Source: Hyaloperonospora brassicae (Eukaryota > Oomycota > Peronosporomycetes > Peronosporales > Peronosporaceae). From it: a DNA stretch of 64,000 nucleotides. Shown here one piece after another: positions 34,843 through 46,249 of this stretch. A model generated the notes under the pieces. The model worked only from the letters and a program-made list of their open reading frames with translations. It was not told the DNA's origin and searched no databases. The stretch lies in NCBI GenBank assembly GCA_947650285.1, contig CANTFL010000090.1, positions 806,001 through 870,000 on the forward strand, written 5' to 3'. The position numbers and the translations under genes are program-made. Position 1 is the first letter of the stretch. Each line of letters starts with the position of its first letter.

Positions 34843-37800
34843 AATTCATCGTATCATATCTCTCGAATTCGAATTCACGGATATAAGTATATTATATACC
34901 AAAATATATTCTATCTTGCGTTTTTTGTTTGAATTGACTTACCAAATTTGTTGCGATCTAATCGCGAGCTACCATCTATAAGTGGTCCTTGATTGGGTGC
35001 ATTTGTAGCTGTGGACGCTGCAAAATTAGTTTACATTCATGTAATGACAAAATTCTTTGGCGAAGTTGTAATCATTTTTTTGGTCTGCTTCCACGCGAAC
35101 ATCTGCATTATGTGTTGTTTCCTCGTGCAAAGGATCCAATCAACAATGATATTATGAAAAAGTGATGTTCAATTTGGGACTAAATGCCTAAACTATGTAT
35201 ATGTGATCGAACGAGTCTCATTCAACCAGTAATTTCACTTAAATGCTACAAGTAAGAAGTCTTTACATGTGTTAGTCCGTTACACAACACCGATATCTAG
35301 ACGTATCAGTGTTATTAAATAAAAACGTTAATTACAAAAAATGAGGGTGAAAAGATTCATAATATGAATGTTTGGTAGAGCATCACATTTCATAAATGAA
35401 TCTTTTAAGTAACGATGAATGGAAGAAGTTACCGGCTATCCTATTTTATGACTTGTGTAGATTGTAACAAGTGTTCATTAAAAATACTTACATAAATTAT
35501 TTTAGCTTATATAACATTTATGACGTAATTTTTTTGGATTTATTTATGATCATCTTGGTCTTATTAATACATTTCTTTTCCTGCTAGTTGGTGTACGAAA
35601 GGTCAAGAATGCCTGAATACAGTTTGTATGATTATATCGATCCTAAATATGTGTATATAGAGCTTTGCTTCGTGATTATTGTGTATCGTATTATATTTCG
35701 ACCTCACATCAGACTAGATGGCAATCATACTTTGGCCGATACAGTAAATTAGTAAAACAAAAAAGGCTAAAAAGAAATTTTTAATGGAAAAATCGAATCA
35801 GAATACTTCAAATTCCTAAACAATTTTTACAAATATATATATATGAATAATTTCTTAGATAGTATATAGCAAACCAATTTGAAGTGTACATTTTTATTCC
35901 GCCAAGTAAATCGGGGCCCTACTTCATACGAAAAACGTGCTGCATTGTTTGTGTAATTGCATCTTTGTAGCTCAAGTCATGCTTAAAAGAAGGTATTAGA
36001 CATAAATACTTGAATTGGCATCAATGACTATAATCAACACATTATGTCTGCCGAGGCCAAGCTAACACCTTTTCTACGTAGAGATCAAGCGTTTAACAGA
36101 CCAAAGTTTCTCAATTTTCTTGTTTCTATGGACCTTAGCGTAGTTAAAGCAACACTGTAGGGTACTGTTCTGAAATGATGCTATTTCTAGTACGCATTGT
36201 TCAATTTTAGCGCTTTAGCAATCCATTACCAACGAAAGCGACCTAGCTTTTCATTTATATACCTGATGGCCATCGATAATATTGCTGTATAAGCGATCAT
36301 TGACACCTCAAGGCAAAACCGATTGGTCTAAATGGGGGATTTCGAGAACAGACCTATTGGTGGAAGTTATCAAATTACAGGAAAATTTATATCCGAGATT
36401 GCATTCTGTTTCACATCCCAACATAGGTGTCGTTCGGGTACAGAGAATGCCTTTTAATGGGTTGTGTGGTGTTTTTCGCTAGATTCCGCCAAGTATTTTC
36501 CGTTTGCCTTACCATATAATTTTGGTAGCGTACAGGCTGGCACCCTCTAAGTAAAAAATAGGTATATTTGAGTACCTCTACCTCTGTCAGTGACGGAGCT
36601 TGTCTTCTCCTCAATGCATTCATCGCGCCGAAAGTCAAGTGTAAGAATTCGGTAATAAACAACTGCGTACAGCTTTTAATGTAATAGTTATAAGTCATCT
36701 AGATACATTTACACACTAACTTATTGAGAGGTCTTAAACCATTGGCACAGTTTTGTCCTTAGTTTTCTCAGCCGTTGCCGATGACACTGGGAGAATCGTC
36801 AATATGTACATTAAAATGATATTTAATTTCTCGCCACTGTTGTCAATCGTCAATTAACTTCAGCGCACTCACCTTTGCGTTTGGATTGTTTAAACATTGT
36901 CATTCGACCGACCTCAAACGTGCTATATCGACTTTCAACATCTCTAATTTTTTTCACTTGCTTTCGCGAGGCCTAACGTCAACAATTTCGAAGGAGTGTG
37001 CTTTACGCGCTATTAGAATCGAGACTCATACACAATATCGCACGCTATCCTGACGGAACAGTACCTAGTTCTTCGAGTAGTTGTTCGATGTCTTGTGCGG
37101 ACTTCTACAAAATTCCAAACCGATGAACTTCTTGGCACGTGTAATAATGACTTCTTTGCACCTTTATGTTGGACTATAAAAGTATTGCTCTCTAAAAGTC
37201 TTAAGCGAAGGCGATGTCAAAAACATATCTTTGGTGCATCATGCAGCTAGCGTTGTGGATACGTCAAATACTTCGACGACTTACAGCAGGTACTATTATC
37301 CTAGATCTTAATGATAAGGTGCCGGTTACTCTAGGTTACGGCCAACACGATCATTAACTGTCTGGTTGGACGTGTCTTTTTCACTAGAGCTCGTGCTTTT
37401 TCAGGACACGATACATCCATTCGAACAAACCGAAGTTGTCACTGTGCGAAGTGCTTACCGCACCAACGAAAGCGCGTGTTCTGACTAAAAACTTCCGCTA
37501 ACATTGCTGCGCCAGTGTATTGATGACAAGACTGATTAGATCGATCGCGCTTACGCGTCAGAAGGTGCAGAATGTGTACGGTTAGCAGTAGCAATAAGTT
37601 AAGTGTGCATTCGTTTTTCAAACAAATTGGTGAGCATCGTCACTGAGATGCTTTACAGTATTTGGGTACGATTGTGAAACGCAGCAATATCCAATCATAT
37701 AATTATGAATCGTTTATACTGAAGCCACCTCTTCGTCTATATATTGTATTGCCGAATCATCCCGTGCCTCGCCAGATTTCGTATTCGTCGTTCGTGCAAA

Positions 37801-37893
37801 CTGCGTACTCATATTCTTGGCTTTAAAAACGATAGAATTATACAGCCAGCTTGATTATATGCAATATTGTTGTCTTTACAAACTTGTCATCGG
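34843..37893. other. AT-rich spacer before the effector gene
   Basis: Short ORFs only; two overlap on opposite strands at 36282-36698 without a recognisable domain. (TA)n tracts occur near 35830. Composition becomes more balanced after about 36700. I see no RNA gene. Confidence 0.45.
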
Positions 37894-39144
37894 TCACTTA
37901 TCGCCTTCGATCAGCTCATTTAGTCCTTTGATGATCGACACCGCAACTTTCGTCATCGCGCCGGTGAGCTTCCTCAGCAACTTTAAGATTGTCGATTTGA
38001 TTTTCCTCACAAAAGGAATGGTACTCTTCATTCGATTTGGTCCTGACGTGTGGAAAATATTCAAGGTGTTCACCACGAAACTTGATGCCCAATTCCAAAT
38101 GAGCCTTTTATATTTTGACATCAGGGCTGTCATGATCGAGTTTGTAATTGTTTCAGCAAGTTCCGAAAGTTTAGTTGTGGGATCAGAGGTCCAGCCGACC
38201 GCCTTTATCTTCCGATGCGATACCAAGCTACCCAGGTGATAATCAGCCGTCGACTCGTACTTTACTTTGTGCTTCTTAAGCACCACTTTTATTACCTTGA
38301 CTACGAGATGAAGCATCGCGTTTGTAACTTTCTCTGCAAACCTCGTACGCTTGGTCTTTTCTTCTGCGTGGATAGAAACCTGTTTTCCCTGCGGTGAAAA
38401 CTTGTTGAAGAATCGGATTATGGTCGCCTCCATCTTCGATGAGTATTTTTTGAGTTGCACTTTAATCATGAATATCGTAGCTGTCATAATCAGGTCAGCC
38501 ACCAGCTCCTGAAGCTTCGCACCGATATCCGCGACAACCGGATGAGTAGCCAGCATATTCCAAACAAAAGCTAAGTTGTCCGGAAGCTCATCCATGACCG
38601 CTCTGTACTTTGATGCAATCGCATTAAGCGACAGCTTGCTCTTATATGTAGCGACCGTTAGCGCGTCGGTGACCGTCTTTAAAAGACCCGTGAGGTTGAT
38701 CTTGGTCATTTGAGAGGTTGGTGTGTTGCGCATCTGGTTCCAACGCCGTGCTACCTCTATACGAGACATATCAGTGGTTGACTTAAGTCGTACAGCGAGC
38801 TCAGTAGTTTGCGCTTTAGCTGTACTCGCAGCTGTCACCGCTAAGCCCGCGTCCTTCCCCACAATTACACTTTGCCGCACCTTTGAAGATAGCAGCTTTA
38901 CTTTGTCAGCGATGCCAAAGAATCTCTCCTCATTGCCCACTTGTACCGCGTTTGAGTCGTTGTGCTCACGAACGTCCTGCCAACGTCTCTCCGTGTTGAC
39001 TCCGTCGGCGTGGCCGTCCACCACGAGATCCACTGGAGCGATATCGAGCCCAAGAACAGCCTTCGGATCGTCAACAGGTGAGATCGCATCACCACGAGCT
39101 AAAAGGTTCGCTAGCACAGCCACTGTGACGTACGCCAGCCGCAT
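37894..39144 (-). CDS. Secreted EER-type effector candidate, 416 residues
   Basis: I start at the ATG at 39144 rather than 39180 because it gives a clean signal peptide (MRLAYVTVAVLANLLARGDA, cleavage near residue 20). The mature N terminus is acidic. A degenerate RXLR position (ERRWQ, 52-56) precedes NEER at 71-74, so this is an RXLR-like protein with EER kept and RXLR lost. The rest is a long, helical, Lys-rich domain that appears internally duplicated: KLQEL...KKY...F..FSPQG (about 210-262) parallels KLSEL...SKY...IFHTSG (about 325-369), 115 residues apart. Trp/Tyr spacing (W195/Y234, W318/Y345) could reflect divergent WY-type modules (inference). Uninterrupted and probably functional. Expected role: secretion and action inside or at host cells. 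Confidence 0.75.
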   Translation of the reverse strand: MRLAYVTVAVLANLLARGDAISPVDDPKAVLGLDIAPVDLVVDGHADGVNTERRWQDVREHNDSNAVQVGNEERFFGIADKVKLLSSKVRQSVIVGKDAGLAVTAASTAKAQTTELAVRLKSTTDMSRIEVARRWNQMRNTPTSQMTKINLTGLLKTVTDALTVATYKSKLSLNAIASKYRAVMDELPDNLAFVWNMLATHPVVADIGAKLQELVADLIMTATIFMIKVQLKKYSSKMEATIIRFFNKFSPQGKQVSIHAEEKTKRTRFAEKVTNAMLHLVVKVIKVVLKKHKVKYESTADYHLGSLVSHRKIKAVGWTSDPTTKLSELAETITNSIMTALMSKYKRLIWNWASSFVVNTLNIFHTSGPNRMKSTIPFVRKIKSTILKLLRKLTGAMTKVAVSIIKGLNELIEGDK

Positions 39145-39318
39145 ACTCCGGGTTGCTCCAGTCCAGTAGGAGAAGCGCACTTGGTCGTGCGGACCGACCT
39201 ATTCAAAATGAGGTACCAGGAGCCGAGTGGAATGCTCCCCGACCAGATTTGTCCAGCGTGTCGAAAGGTCCAACTCTGAGGGTCTCGCGGACCGGCTACG
39301 GCTACGGCGACGAAGACG
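39145..39318 (-). promoter_or_regulatory. Effector upstream region
   Basis: On the minus strand GCATTCCACTCGG (39235-39223) and CTCATTTTGAAT (39212-39201) resemble the oomycete initiator region, 57-91 bp before the ATG. Further up, CGTCGCCGTAGCCGTAGCC and then GGTCC (39312-39289) is a GC-rich motif shared with the region upstream of the effector relic at 20569. Confidence 0.45.
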
Positions 39319-39408
39319 GGACATGGCCTATTGATTTGGCAACTTGACGTTCCATCGAGATGGATAAGCTGAAGATGCAAATACTATCTATGTGCTCAAA
39401 TTTCATAG

Positions 39409-40340
39409 GTGTCAGTGCTCCAAACAAGCACCGACATCGATGCACCTCTTATTTACAATCGGACCAAACAGTGTGCAGAAGATTGCTCGACTCGAGAAGC
39501 TTGCGGCGAACTCGCGTTGGCCGTTGATACGGCATGTGAACATCTATCTAATATGCGCGAGATTCAGGTCCCGCTACGCACCAGAACAAGCGAAAAGCCG
39601 GTACACCTCCGTAAGGTGCTGTCGGACAAATCTGAGACTGGTCTCACGACATTTGTGCTCGGAAACCTATTCAAATGTCCTATTCACACTGATGTAAAGG
39701 CGCTGTGAATCCCCTTCTCGGTCATTAGGCAAAATCTACGCGCTCCAATCATATCTTGCGCCTGCTGCAGAGTCGTCGTAATATGGCCCATTCGCCACCT
39801 GCTAACCGGCGATCTTGTAGCGCTTGATCCATCCGCTCCACTCAGTGGCCGGAATGCGGGAAAACGCCTCTCTGCCGAATCTGATGACGAGTATCTGATC
39901 CAAAGTTCTTCTTCAACAACGATGGCTTGCGACGCTGTGCCTTCCTCTATATTATGGTGGGTTGCAGATCCTATACAGGGCATCATGCGACTTCCGGATC
40001 ACACATTGCCTGAAGCGGTGGGCGATGGTCAAAGGTTTCAAGCCCGATTCTCCGTGCCGGAATCGCACCGTAATATATTGTCGACTTTTTGTATCGAGCT
40101 TCAATACCATGCCATTGACCTTGCCATCAGAAAAGGCAGTTGAAAGGGCGATGATGGCAGGCACACCGGCAGTGTTTGAGTCATGTAGCCTCGCCAGGCT
40201 CCATGCTACTGGTGATGGTTTTTTGCAGGAGCTAATGACTGATGCTTTTCGACGCTCAAGCCATCATGATGGCTCGGCAGAGTATTGGGGACATGATAAT
40301 AGTTTAAGGCAAAGAATGACTATTCTGTCAATCATCCGCT
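39409..40340 (+). pseudogene. Decayed unrecognised gene
   Basis: One plus-strand frame runs from 39409 to a stop at 40143, broken only by TGA at 39706-39708. Another frame stays open to 40340 (...MPLTLPSEKAVERAMMAGTP...), so a shift near 40100 is likely. The product would be roughly 300 residues of ordinary soluble-protein composition, with cysteines at the N-terminal end and a Ser-rich stretch (IQSSSSTT). I recognise no family. It lies divergently from the 37894-39144 effector, with about 265 bp between starts. Introns could explain the interruptions instead. Confidence 0.35.
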
Positions 40341-41834
40341 AAGTCACTGTTGTGCGTCGTACATGAGATACATTGGTGCCGCGATAAGTTGTTGCGTTCA
40401 TGCGTAGATCCCGATGTAGGTTGGATGTCGTTGTGGCGCGAAGGCCAGTGCGGTGTACACCATCTAGCCCGTCGCAGTCAAAGCGCATAGCGCATCACAG
40501 TCAGAAGATATAGCTGCTGTGAAGTGCTGCAAATCTATCTATACTGATCTATCAGCACATGCATACATGCAATTGGTCTGCGGATAGCATATTAACAACT
40601 TCTGCTGTACGCGCTACTTCGAATCCCACCCACGTCAACTAACCTCCCTTTCTTATAATCAGCATGGACGGATCATTCCGACAGTCAGAAAAGTTGTGAA
40701 TACACCAGCTTGACTCGGTGAGCGACGCCCGTGATGGTCCAGACAAGCTGGGGCTTCGGGATGGTCATTATACAACAATCGCTCGTCGACATACGCAAAC
40801 GACCAGCATCACAAGTGTCAGTGTCACCAACCTTACTATGCGGACAATCGAGGGATATGCGTGGTTAAGTGAGGTAAGGATATTATCTGTGATGAGGTCA
40901 ATTCGAATCAAAAACAATACGTTGCTGTTCGGTGCAAGGAATTGCCTGTCACGTCGTACAGCATATACGTAGTTCACACAGCAAGCTCTTAGTCCGAAAG
41001 TTATGTGCTGTATGAGACATCAAAGATATTGAGCCCTCGATCCTGTCTTTGTATCGGAGCTTGCTGGGCTCGATAAGTGCTTGTTGATGTGAATGCAGCA
41101 ATACGTAAGAGTGACGTTGATATCAACAGATGACGTGTATTTGAATGCCGCCATCGCAAATGGAGCTTCCGTAATTACCAGTACATTTCTTCAATACAAT
41201 CAAACGAACTCTTGGAGCTGTTTGTCTATTCAAATAGGAAGAATGCTCTCCAGGCAGTTCCCAAAAATAAAGCAGGTTACGTGCATGGCGAGGCGAAAGG
41301 AACGATGAACGTAGCACTTACTAACAGATGCATTCACGTTCCGGTGACTTGTAAAACACAAGAATAAACGTCCTCTGCAAATGCGGTAGGGTTGTTTGTA
41401 GTTTGGTGCTTACGTACAAACGAATAATGATATTGTCGTCATGGGGTTGACGCAAATGCCTGGCATGAATTGAATAGTAAAAAGCCAACGTATTACTAGA
41501 TAGCGTTGTCCGTATAGCTACAAGCTGCGTTATAAGTGCATATCGTTGTAAACAATCTAAACTACTCGCTTTCTGCTTATTGCAGCATGGATACCAGGGC
41601 ATGATGCCAAGCAAAATTGAATTCGATTCGCTTCTTCCAAAGCCGGACCAATTTTCGGCTCGACAGGTCAACATCCGGATGACTGGAATCTTTGCCGGTT
41701 AAATCGTCACCTATTTTACAACACGACATTAGTGTGTCTTTGACAAGTAAGCGTACAGCAACAGTATCATGATCGCTACTGCAGCAGCGTGCATATGATT
41801 TCCCAATAAAGCGTCGTCATGGCTTAAAATAAGA
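40341..41834. other. Intergenic, no recognised gene
   Basis: ORFs at 40718-40972 and 41093-41308 (plus) and 41674-41321 (minus, 117 codons) have no motif I recognise. A family-B LTR starts at 41835. Confidence 0.4.
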
Positions 41835-42275
41835 TGGGCCCGTAACTTAAAATTTTATTATTTAATTCGATAATATTCAATCAACATCACTCGAGACGAG
41901 ATGATGTTGATGTTGACGGAATGTTATCCTCGAGTGTTATATTCTTTGGATGATCCACTTAAATGGTTGATGAACACGGTACATCAACCAGATGAACCAC
42001 CAATCGCTGCTGAACGCGCGCAATGGGTGGCGAGCAAGAAATTCTCATAGAAGATTGTAGTTTAATATGGCTGAATCAAGACAAAGATTGTTTATTAAAA
42101 GTAAAACGACCATTTTAAATACAGTTCTACTTTTTCCTCAGACAAAGCTTTTCAAGTTCTGTTTACTTCGGTTGCTCTTCCTCGCCACGTGTACGTAAAG
42201 TCGGTAAAACGTAGCCTTGTGCTACATTAACACAAAAGCTTACCAGTTATCTAGTTAGAAGCGTGCCCTGTTACA
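41835..42275 (+). repeat. Solo LTR, family B
   Basis: Begins TGGGCCC and ends CTGTTACA (441 bp). Homologous in inverse orientation to 57592-58057, the 5' LTR of the minus-strand Gypsy element. Contains TCAACATCA/TGATGTTGA and GGTTGATG/CATCAACC stems and the block ACCACCAATCGCTGCTGAACG shared in part with family A. Another LTR begins 24 bp later, so this is best read as a separate, probably solo insertion. No target-site duplication was seen. Confidence 0.7.
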
Positions 42276-42298
42276 GCATCAGGCTACAAAAGTAGACC

Positions 42299-42835
42299 AT
42301 GTGAAACAGGGTTACACGTCGACTGGTAGTCGACAATATGTTTGGTACACACAAAGGATGGGATCCCCTTTAAAGTAATTTTAGAACACAAGTATCAATT
42401 GTTGAAGACTGATGTCTGTCAACCATTGATTACGAGATCTTTTAATATGTTTATTTATGACATAAGTGAGTAGATTATTTACTTTGCTCTATGGTGTTCT
42501 TTTTGGTTAAAAGAAGAAATAAAAATTCAGTTTCCATTGTGATCAACAAAAGACACGTGCCTCTCTGGGGCGTCTTGCGATAGTAAGGAAGTAGCAACGC
42601 CTTGTTAAGGCAGCTACTCCTTGTGCACTTAGTGCGTTTAATTCTTTGAATCGTTAAGTCCCCCTGGAATAGGGACCGTAAGCTCTTTGAGATTGTTGAC
42701 TCTTTGAGTCGGGTTCTTTGAACCAAACCTTAGCTCTCGGAGCTGTTGACTCTTTGAGTCGAGTTCTTAAACCTAAGTTGCTCGTAAGAGCGTTAAGTCT
42801 TCCTCTGACCTAAGGAGCTTTGTAGCTCCGCTACA
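42299..42835 (+). repeat. Probable 5' LTR of the plus-strand Gypsy element
   Basis: Begins TGTGAAACAGGGTTACACG and ends GCTACA. Two bases later comes TGGTAGCACTCG, matching the primer-binding site of the minus element (TGGTAGCACTTTG, also two bases after its LTR). The start is inferred from the TGT...ACA form. I found no second copy in the window, so the 3' LTR is missing. Confidence 0.5.
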
Positions 42836-42963
42836 CTTGGTAGCACTCGTAGTCAATCTACACCTGAGTCGGTAACGACTGATCCTCTGTGAGGATGGAG
42901 CAATCCACACGCCTCAACGAGGCCCCAAGGTCGCGCTGGATAAGCCGACAGCGGCCGTAGGCC
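42600..42963 (+). other. Run of tiny perfect hairpins across LTR end, primer site and leader
   Basis: I count about 15 stems of 3-6 bp with loops of 3-5 bases in 364 bp. Examples: GACTC(TTT)GAGTC at 42698-42710 and 42748-42760, GGTTC(TTT)GAACC at 42712-42724, AGCTC(TCG)GAGCT at 42732-42744, GCTC(GTAA)GAGC at 42780-42791, GGAGCT(TTGT)AGCTCC at 42814-42829, AGTCG(GTAA)CGACT at 42867-42880, ATCCTC(TGT)GAGGAT at 42882-42896, GCCTC(AAC)GAGGC at 42911-42923. Chance would give roughly one 5-bp stem of this kind. Repeat length and spacing vary, so this is not a CRISPR array. Confidence 0.7.
42838..42849 (+). other. Primer-binding site of the plus-strand Gypsy element
   Basis: TGGTAGCACTCG lies two bases after the proposed LTR end and would pair with a tRNA ending ...GTGCTACCA. 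The same word follows the LTR of the minus element at 57589. Confidence 0.5.
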
Positions 42964-43029
42964 CAGAGTATGTTGAGTTTCTCGCTGCGCAAGGTCCCGA
43001 CGTGCGCCACGCGCGTGTCGAGTTTTTCA

Positions 43030-43860
43030 TGCAGTATAAAACGGCTCTTTTAGGGCAGGTTCAGAACCAAGTACCGTCGGCTATGCCAACACGCTACGTG
43101 GCGATGCCAACTGAAGAGGCTAAGACTCGTCCCCTTCGGGTGGACGTGTAACATTTCTCCGGAGAAAAGCGTGAATAACTCACTCTCTGGATCCGTCAGA
43201 TTAAGATCGCCATTAGATCTGGCCTTTTCTCAATCGAGCATCAGCGAGTCTCGCTGGCCATCTCAAAGCTCGATGGAAGAGCTAGAGAGTGGGATCTGAC
43301 GTGTGGCACGTCGGTCGACTTGGCGTTTACCACATGGGATTCGCTCAAGTTAGACCTTTTGCAGTTTTTATTCGCCGCCTAACCAGGCTTATTGCGTGCG
43401 CTCACGCTTCTTGTCTACCCGTCAGGGTAAGAATGAGCTAACGGACTATGTCCAAGAGTTGAGAACTCTTATGGCTGCTATTCAGTCCGACTCTCTCCCT
43501 GAGAAAGCCTTTGTGAATGTCTTCATGGAAGGTCTTCGTAAAGGCGTTGCCAGGACCGAGGTGTTTCGATTCCATCCCTTGACTTATGAATAGGTAGTGA
43601 GCATCGCTCAGAATTCTGAGCACAACTTCAAGTCGTCCAGACTATATGGAATGAATAAATTCCAAGCTTTGCGAGGGCGACTTCTGTAATCACCTCGACT
43701 TACTGTAATCCAGAACCGGTGGATCTTAGCAATGCTGACTATGAATTGAAGCTGAGCTTCATGTTGCCAAGCAACGACATGAAGTGAAACGTTGTTACAC
43801 GTGCGGAAGCACCAAACATCTACGTCCCACTTGTCCTCTGCGTAAGCAGAGACTGAACCC
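43030..43860 (+). pseudogene. Gypsy gag with zinc knuckle (plus element)
   Basis: The frame starting near 43030 carries the N-terminal capsid region, ending ...LDGRAREWDL, then W(D)SLKLDLLQFLFAA with stops near 43150 and 43170. The second frame, 43396-43593, encodes the capsid C-terminal part (LTDYVQELRTLMAAIQSD, then AFVNVFMEGLRKGVARTEVFR). A CCHC zinc knuckle, CYTCGSTKHLRPTC, lies at 43793-43834. Gag forms the virus-like particle and the knuckle binds element RNA. Frame changes and stops show it is dead. Confidence 0.75.
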
Positions 43861-44149
43861 TATAGGTCGCAATTCCAGCCCCAACCAGAAACCTGGTACG
43901 GCACGGGGAAACATCGACACCCAGTAGGCATGGGGTGCCCTACTGGGGTAGAACTGAGTTCTGTTGCTTCTCTACGAGGTAGAGCAAAGCAGGGCTTAGC
44001 CCCACAGAGCTCTGTGCCAGCCAGCACAGATCGTGGGTACAAGACAGGCTTGTTAGTCGCCCAGGCGAAGATTAAAGGCTTTAAGAAGCATTGGTCTATC
44101 TGAATCATTTCTGGTGCGTTATGCTATTATGCTCAATGTCGTTCTCTGA

Positions 44150-44990
44150 AGGGAGGTCAGCAATACGCTAAGGCGCTCAAAGCACACGAGAGTGATTCCA
44201 TCACCGTTCGTCGAGCGACGGGTAGTCGCGTTACTGTGCCTAAGGTTCTGTTGAATTTGGGCGTGAAGATTTTGGACTTTGACAGCAAAGAACTCTGTCT
44301 CGTCCTTGACTTCGATACGATCTCATCCTGGGTATGGCCTGGCTCGAACGCCATGAGCCGTGGATTTATTGGAGGTCTAAGACCTAAGGCGCCACGCGCA
44401 ATGTTCCTAGCGAAGCTTTGGAGAGTCATGAACCCACCTTTGCTAGGCAAAAAAGCACTATTGGCGCAACACATTGACGGAAGATGTCAATGTGCTGGAC
44501 ATTGGTATGTCCGAGTTTATTAACGTATATGTATATGAAATGAATATTGAGCGGAGCTCTTCTAACGTATATGAAGAGACTTGTACTCCGTTGAGTGATA
44601 CTCGTTTAGATAATGAGTCACTGCATGCGCCAAGCATGGTTGGCCCGCGGGCGAGTCATCCAAGATGTAATTCCCACGATGTGAGTACGGTAGCACGTGC
44701 AATTACACATAGTGAAGTCGGCCGTGATGGCGCCTCACTGATTATCGGTAAGGACATTGTTGGAAAACAGCCAGAACAATCAGCGCAAGGCTTACATAAT
44801 TCAAGTGAAGTGGTATGTGTCAATCAAATGGGTGAAGTGTTCCAGCTACATAACTCTCCATTAGATGTCGCTCAAGACATGAGCTCTCGTATAGAGCGTG
44901 CTAAGACAACTAGCAACTACAGGGGTCCTACTGTCCCGGCCTTAAAGATGCGTAATGATTCTTCAACTCCTTATTCCTGACTTCAGGTGG
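44150..44990 (+). pseudogene. Gypsy protease and protease-polymerase linker (plus element)
   Basis: The frame 44236-44523 contains RVTVPKVLLNLGVKI just upstream and then LVLDFD. The adjacent frame reads YDLILGMAWLERHEPWI, the C-terminal signature of the retropepsin-like protease of this lineage (ILG-x-x-WL). The frame 44474-44980 (168 codons) is the variable acidic linker before reverse transcriptase. The catalytic DSG triplet is not visible. Two strong stems occur here, CACATTGAC/GTCAATGTG (about 44469-44493) and GGACAT/ATGTCC (about 44499-44514). Confidence 0.6.
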
Positions 44991-46249
44991 CAGCTGATGA
45001 GCGCCCCCCATCCGAAACGTCACATAGTGATAATAGTAATAATACACTATATACACTTGATAATGGGGTATCTGGTCATGTCGATGGTAACATAAGTCTC
45101 GCGACTATTCCGTCCACGGACGCTCTATTCGAACTAGACGAAATGGCTGATGTCGACTTAAGCTAAGCCTTACAGTCCGGAGAGTTATCCGATTTAGTGG
45201 TCATCCGACCCGATGTAGAGTTATAGTCTTCCTCGTTATTCGACGAGGTCGTTCTTGAGGACACGAATGCAACACTAAGTGCGCGTAATGAATCCGCGAT
45301 CCTTAAGAATCCTCTTGATCCATTCTATCATTTGGTAAAGGTGTTTCAGGACGTGGTGTGTCACAGCCCACCGTCCGTCTTAGCTTCCGATAGAGGTGTA
45401 CGTCATAAAATTGACTTGGTTCCTGGAACTAAAAACTGCGTAACACGGCTGTGGCCTTTACCGAAGGAACAGTGTGACGTCATTGACGACTTCTTTCGTG
45501 CAAAGCACGCGGCAGAAATGGTACGTTAGAGCAAATCTCCCCATTCCGCACCGACCTTCTGTGTCAAAAAGCCCAATGGGAAGTGGCGCATTGTTCATGC
45601 TGACAATAAGCTTAATGCAGCCACCATCCCGGCTCAGACACCAATTCCGAGGAAGGATGTTCTTCAGAACAATATGGTGGGATGTACAATGTACAGTGCG
45701 TTCGACCTAGTCGATGGTTATTACCAGCTGCTCATTCGAGAAAGCGACATTCTGCTGACAGCGGTCAGCACTCCAAGCGGTATGATCTTGGAGTGGCTTG
45801 TCATGCCTCGAGGGTTATCAAATGCTCCGGCTACATTCAATCGTCTTGTGACACAATTGTTCAGACCTCACACAGGTTATGCACAGACATAATTTGATGA
45901 CATCTTTGTCTATAGTCGTGCTATGAACGGTCGGTCAGATGTGGACAATCGCATTGACCATTTACGAGCGGTGCTCGAGCGCATGCGCACAAACAAGTTG
46001 TTCGCCAATGCGTCTGAGTGCATCTTTGGTGCAGAAGAGATTCCATTTTTATGGTGCTTTATTGGTAAGCGAGGCCTTAGAGCGGATCCCGCTAAGGTAA
46101 AAGCCATAGTTGATTGGCCGGTTCCAAAGAACCAAAAGGAATTACGTAAGTGGCTTGGTCTTGCCAATTACTTACACAAGTACAGTGCGAATTACGCAGA
46201 TATTGCTCGGCCATTATATAACCTCCTTAAAAAGGATGTTGAATGGTGA
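44991..46249 (+). pseudogene. Gypsy reverse transcriptase (plus element)
   Basis: One frame carries linker and polymerase, with stops near 45166, 45223, 45527 and 45890 and an end at 46249. Motifs in order: SAPTFCVKKPNGKWRIV (fingers), SAFDLVDGYYQ (first catalytic Asp), LVMPRGLSNAPATFNR, FDDIFVYS (the FDD form of YxDD), and thumb ELRKWLGLANYLHKY. Catalytic aspartates are present; only stop codons inactivate it. The enzyme copies element RNA to cDNA primed from the tRNA site at 42838. Confidence 0.85.

Noticed and set aside
37817..39169. Plus-strand ORFs of 140 and 148 codons
   Set aside because: Shadows of the 416-residue effector on the minus strand, without their own signal or motif.
39684..39986. 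100-codon minus ORF
   Set aside because: Opposite the longer decayed plus-strand frame, which has better continuity over 39409-40143.
42600..42963. CRISPR-like array
   Set aside because: Stems differ in sequence, there are no constant repeats with regular spacers, and the context is a eukaryotic retrotransposon.
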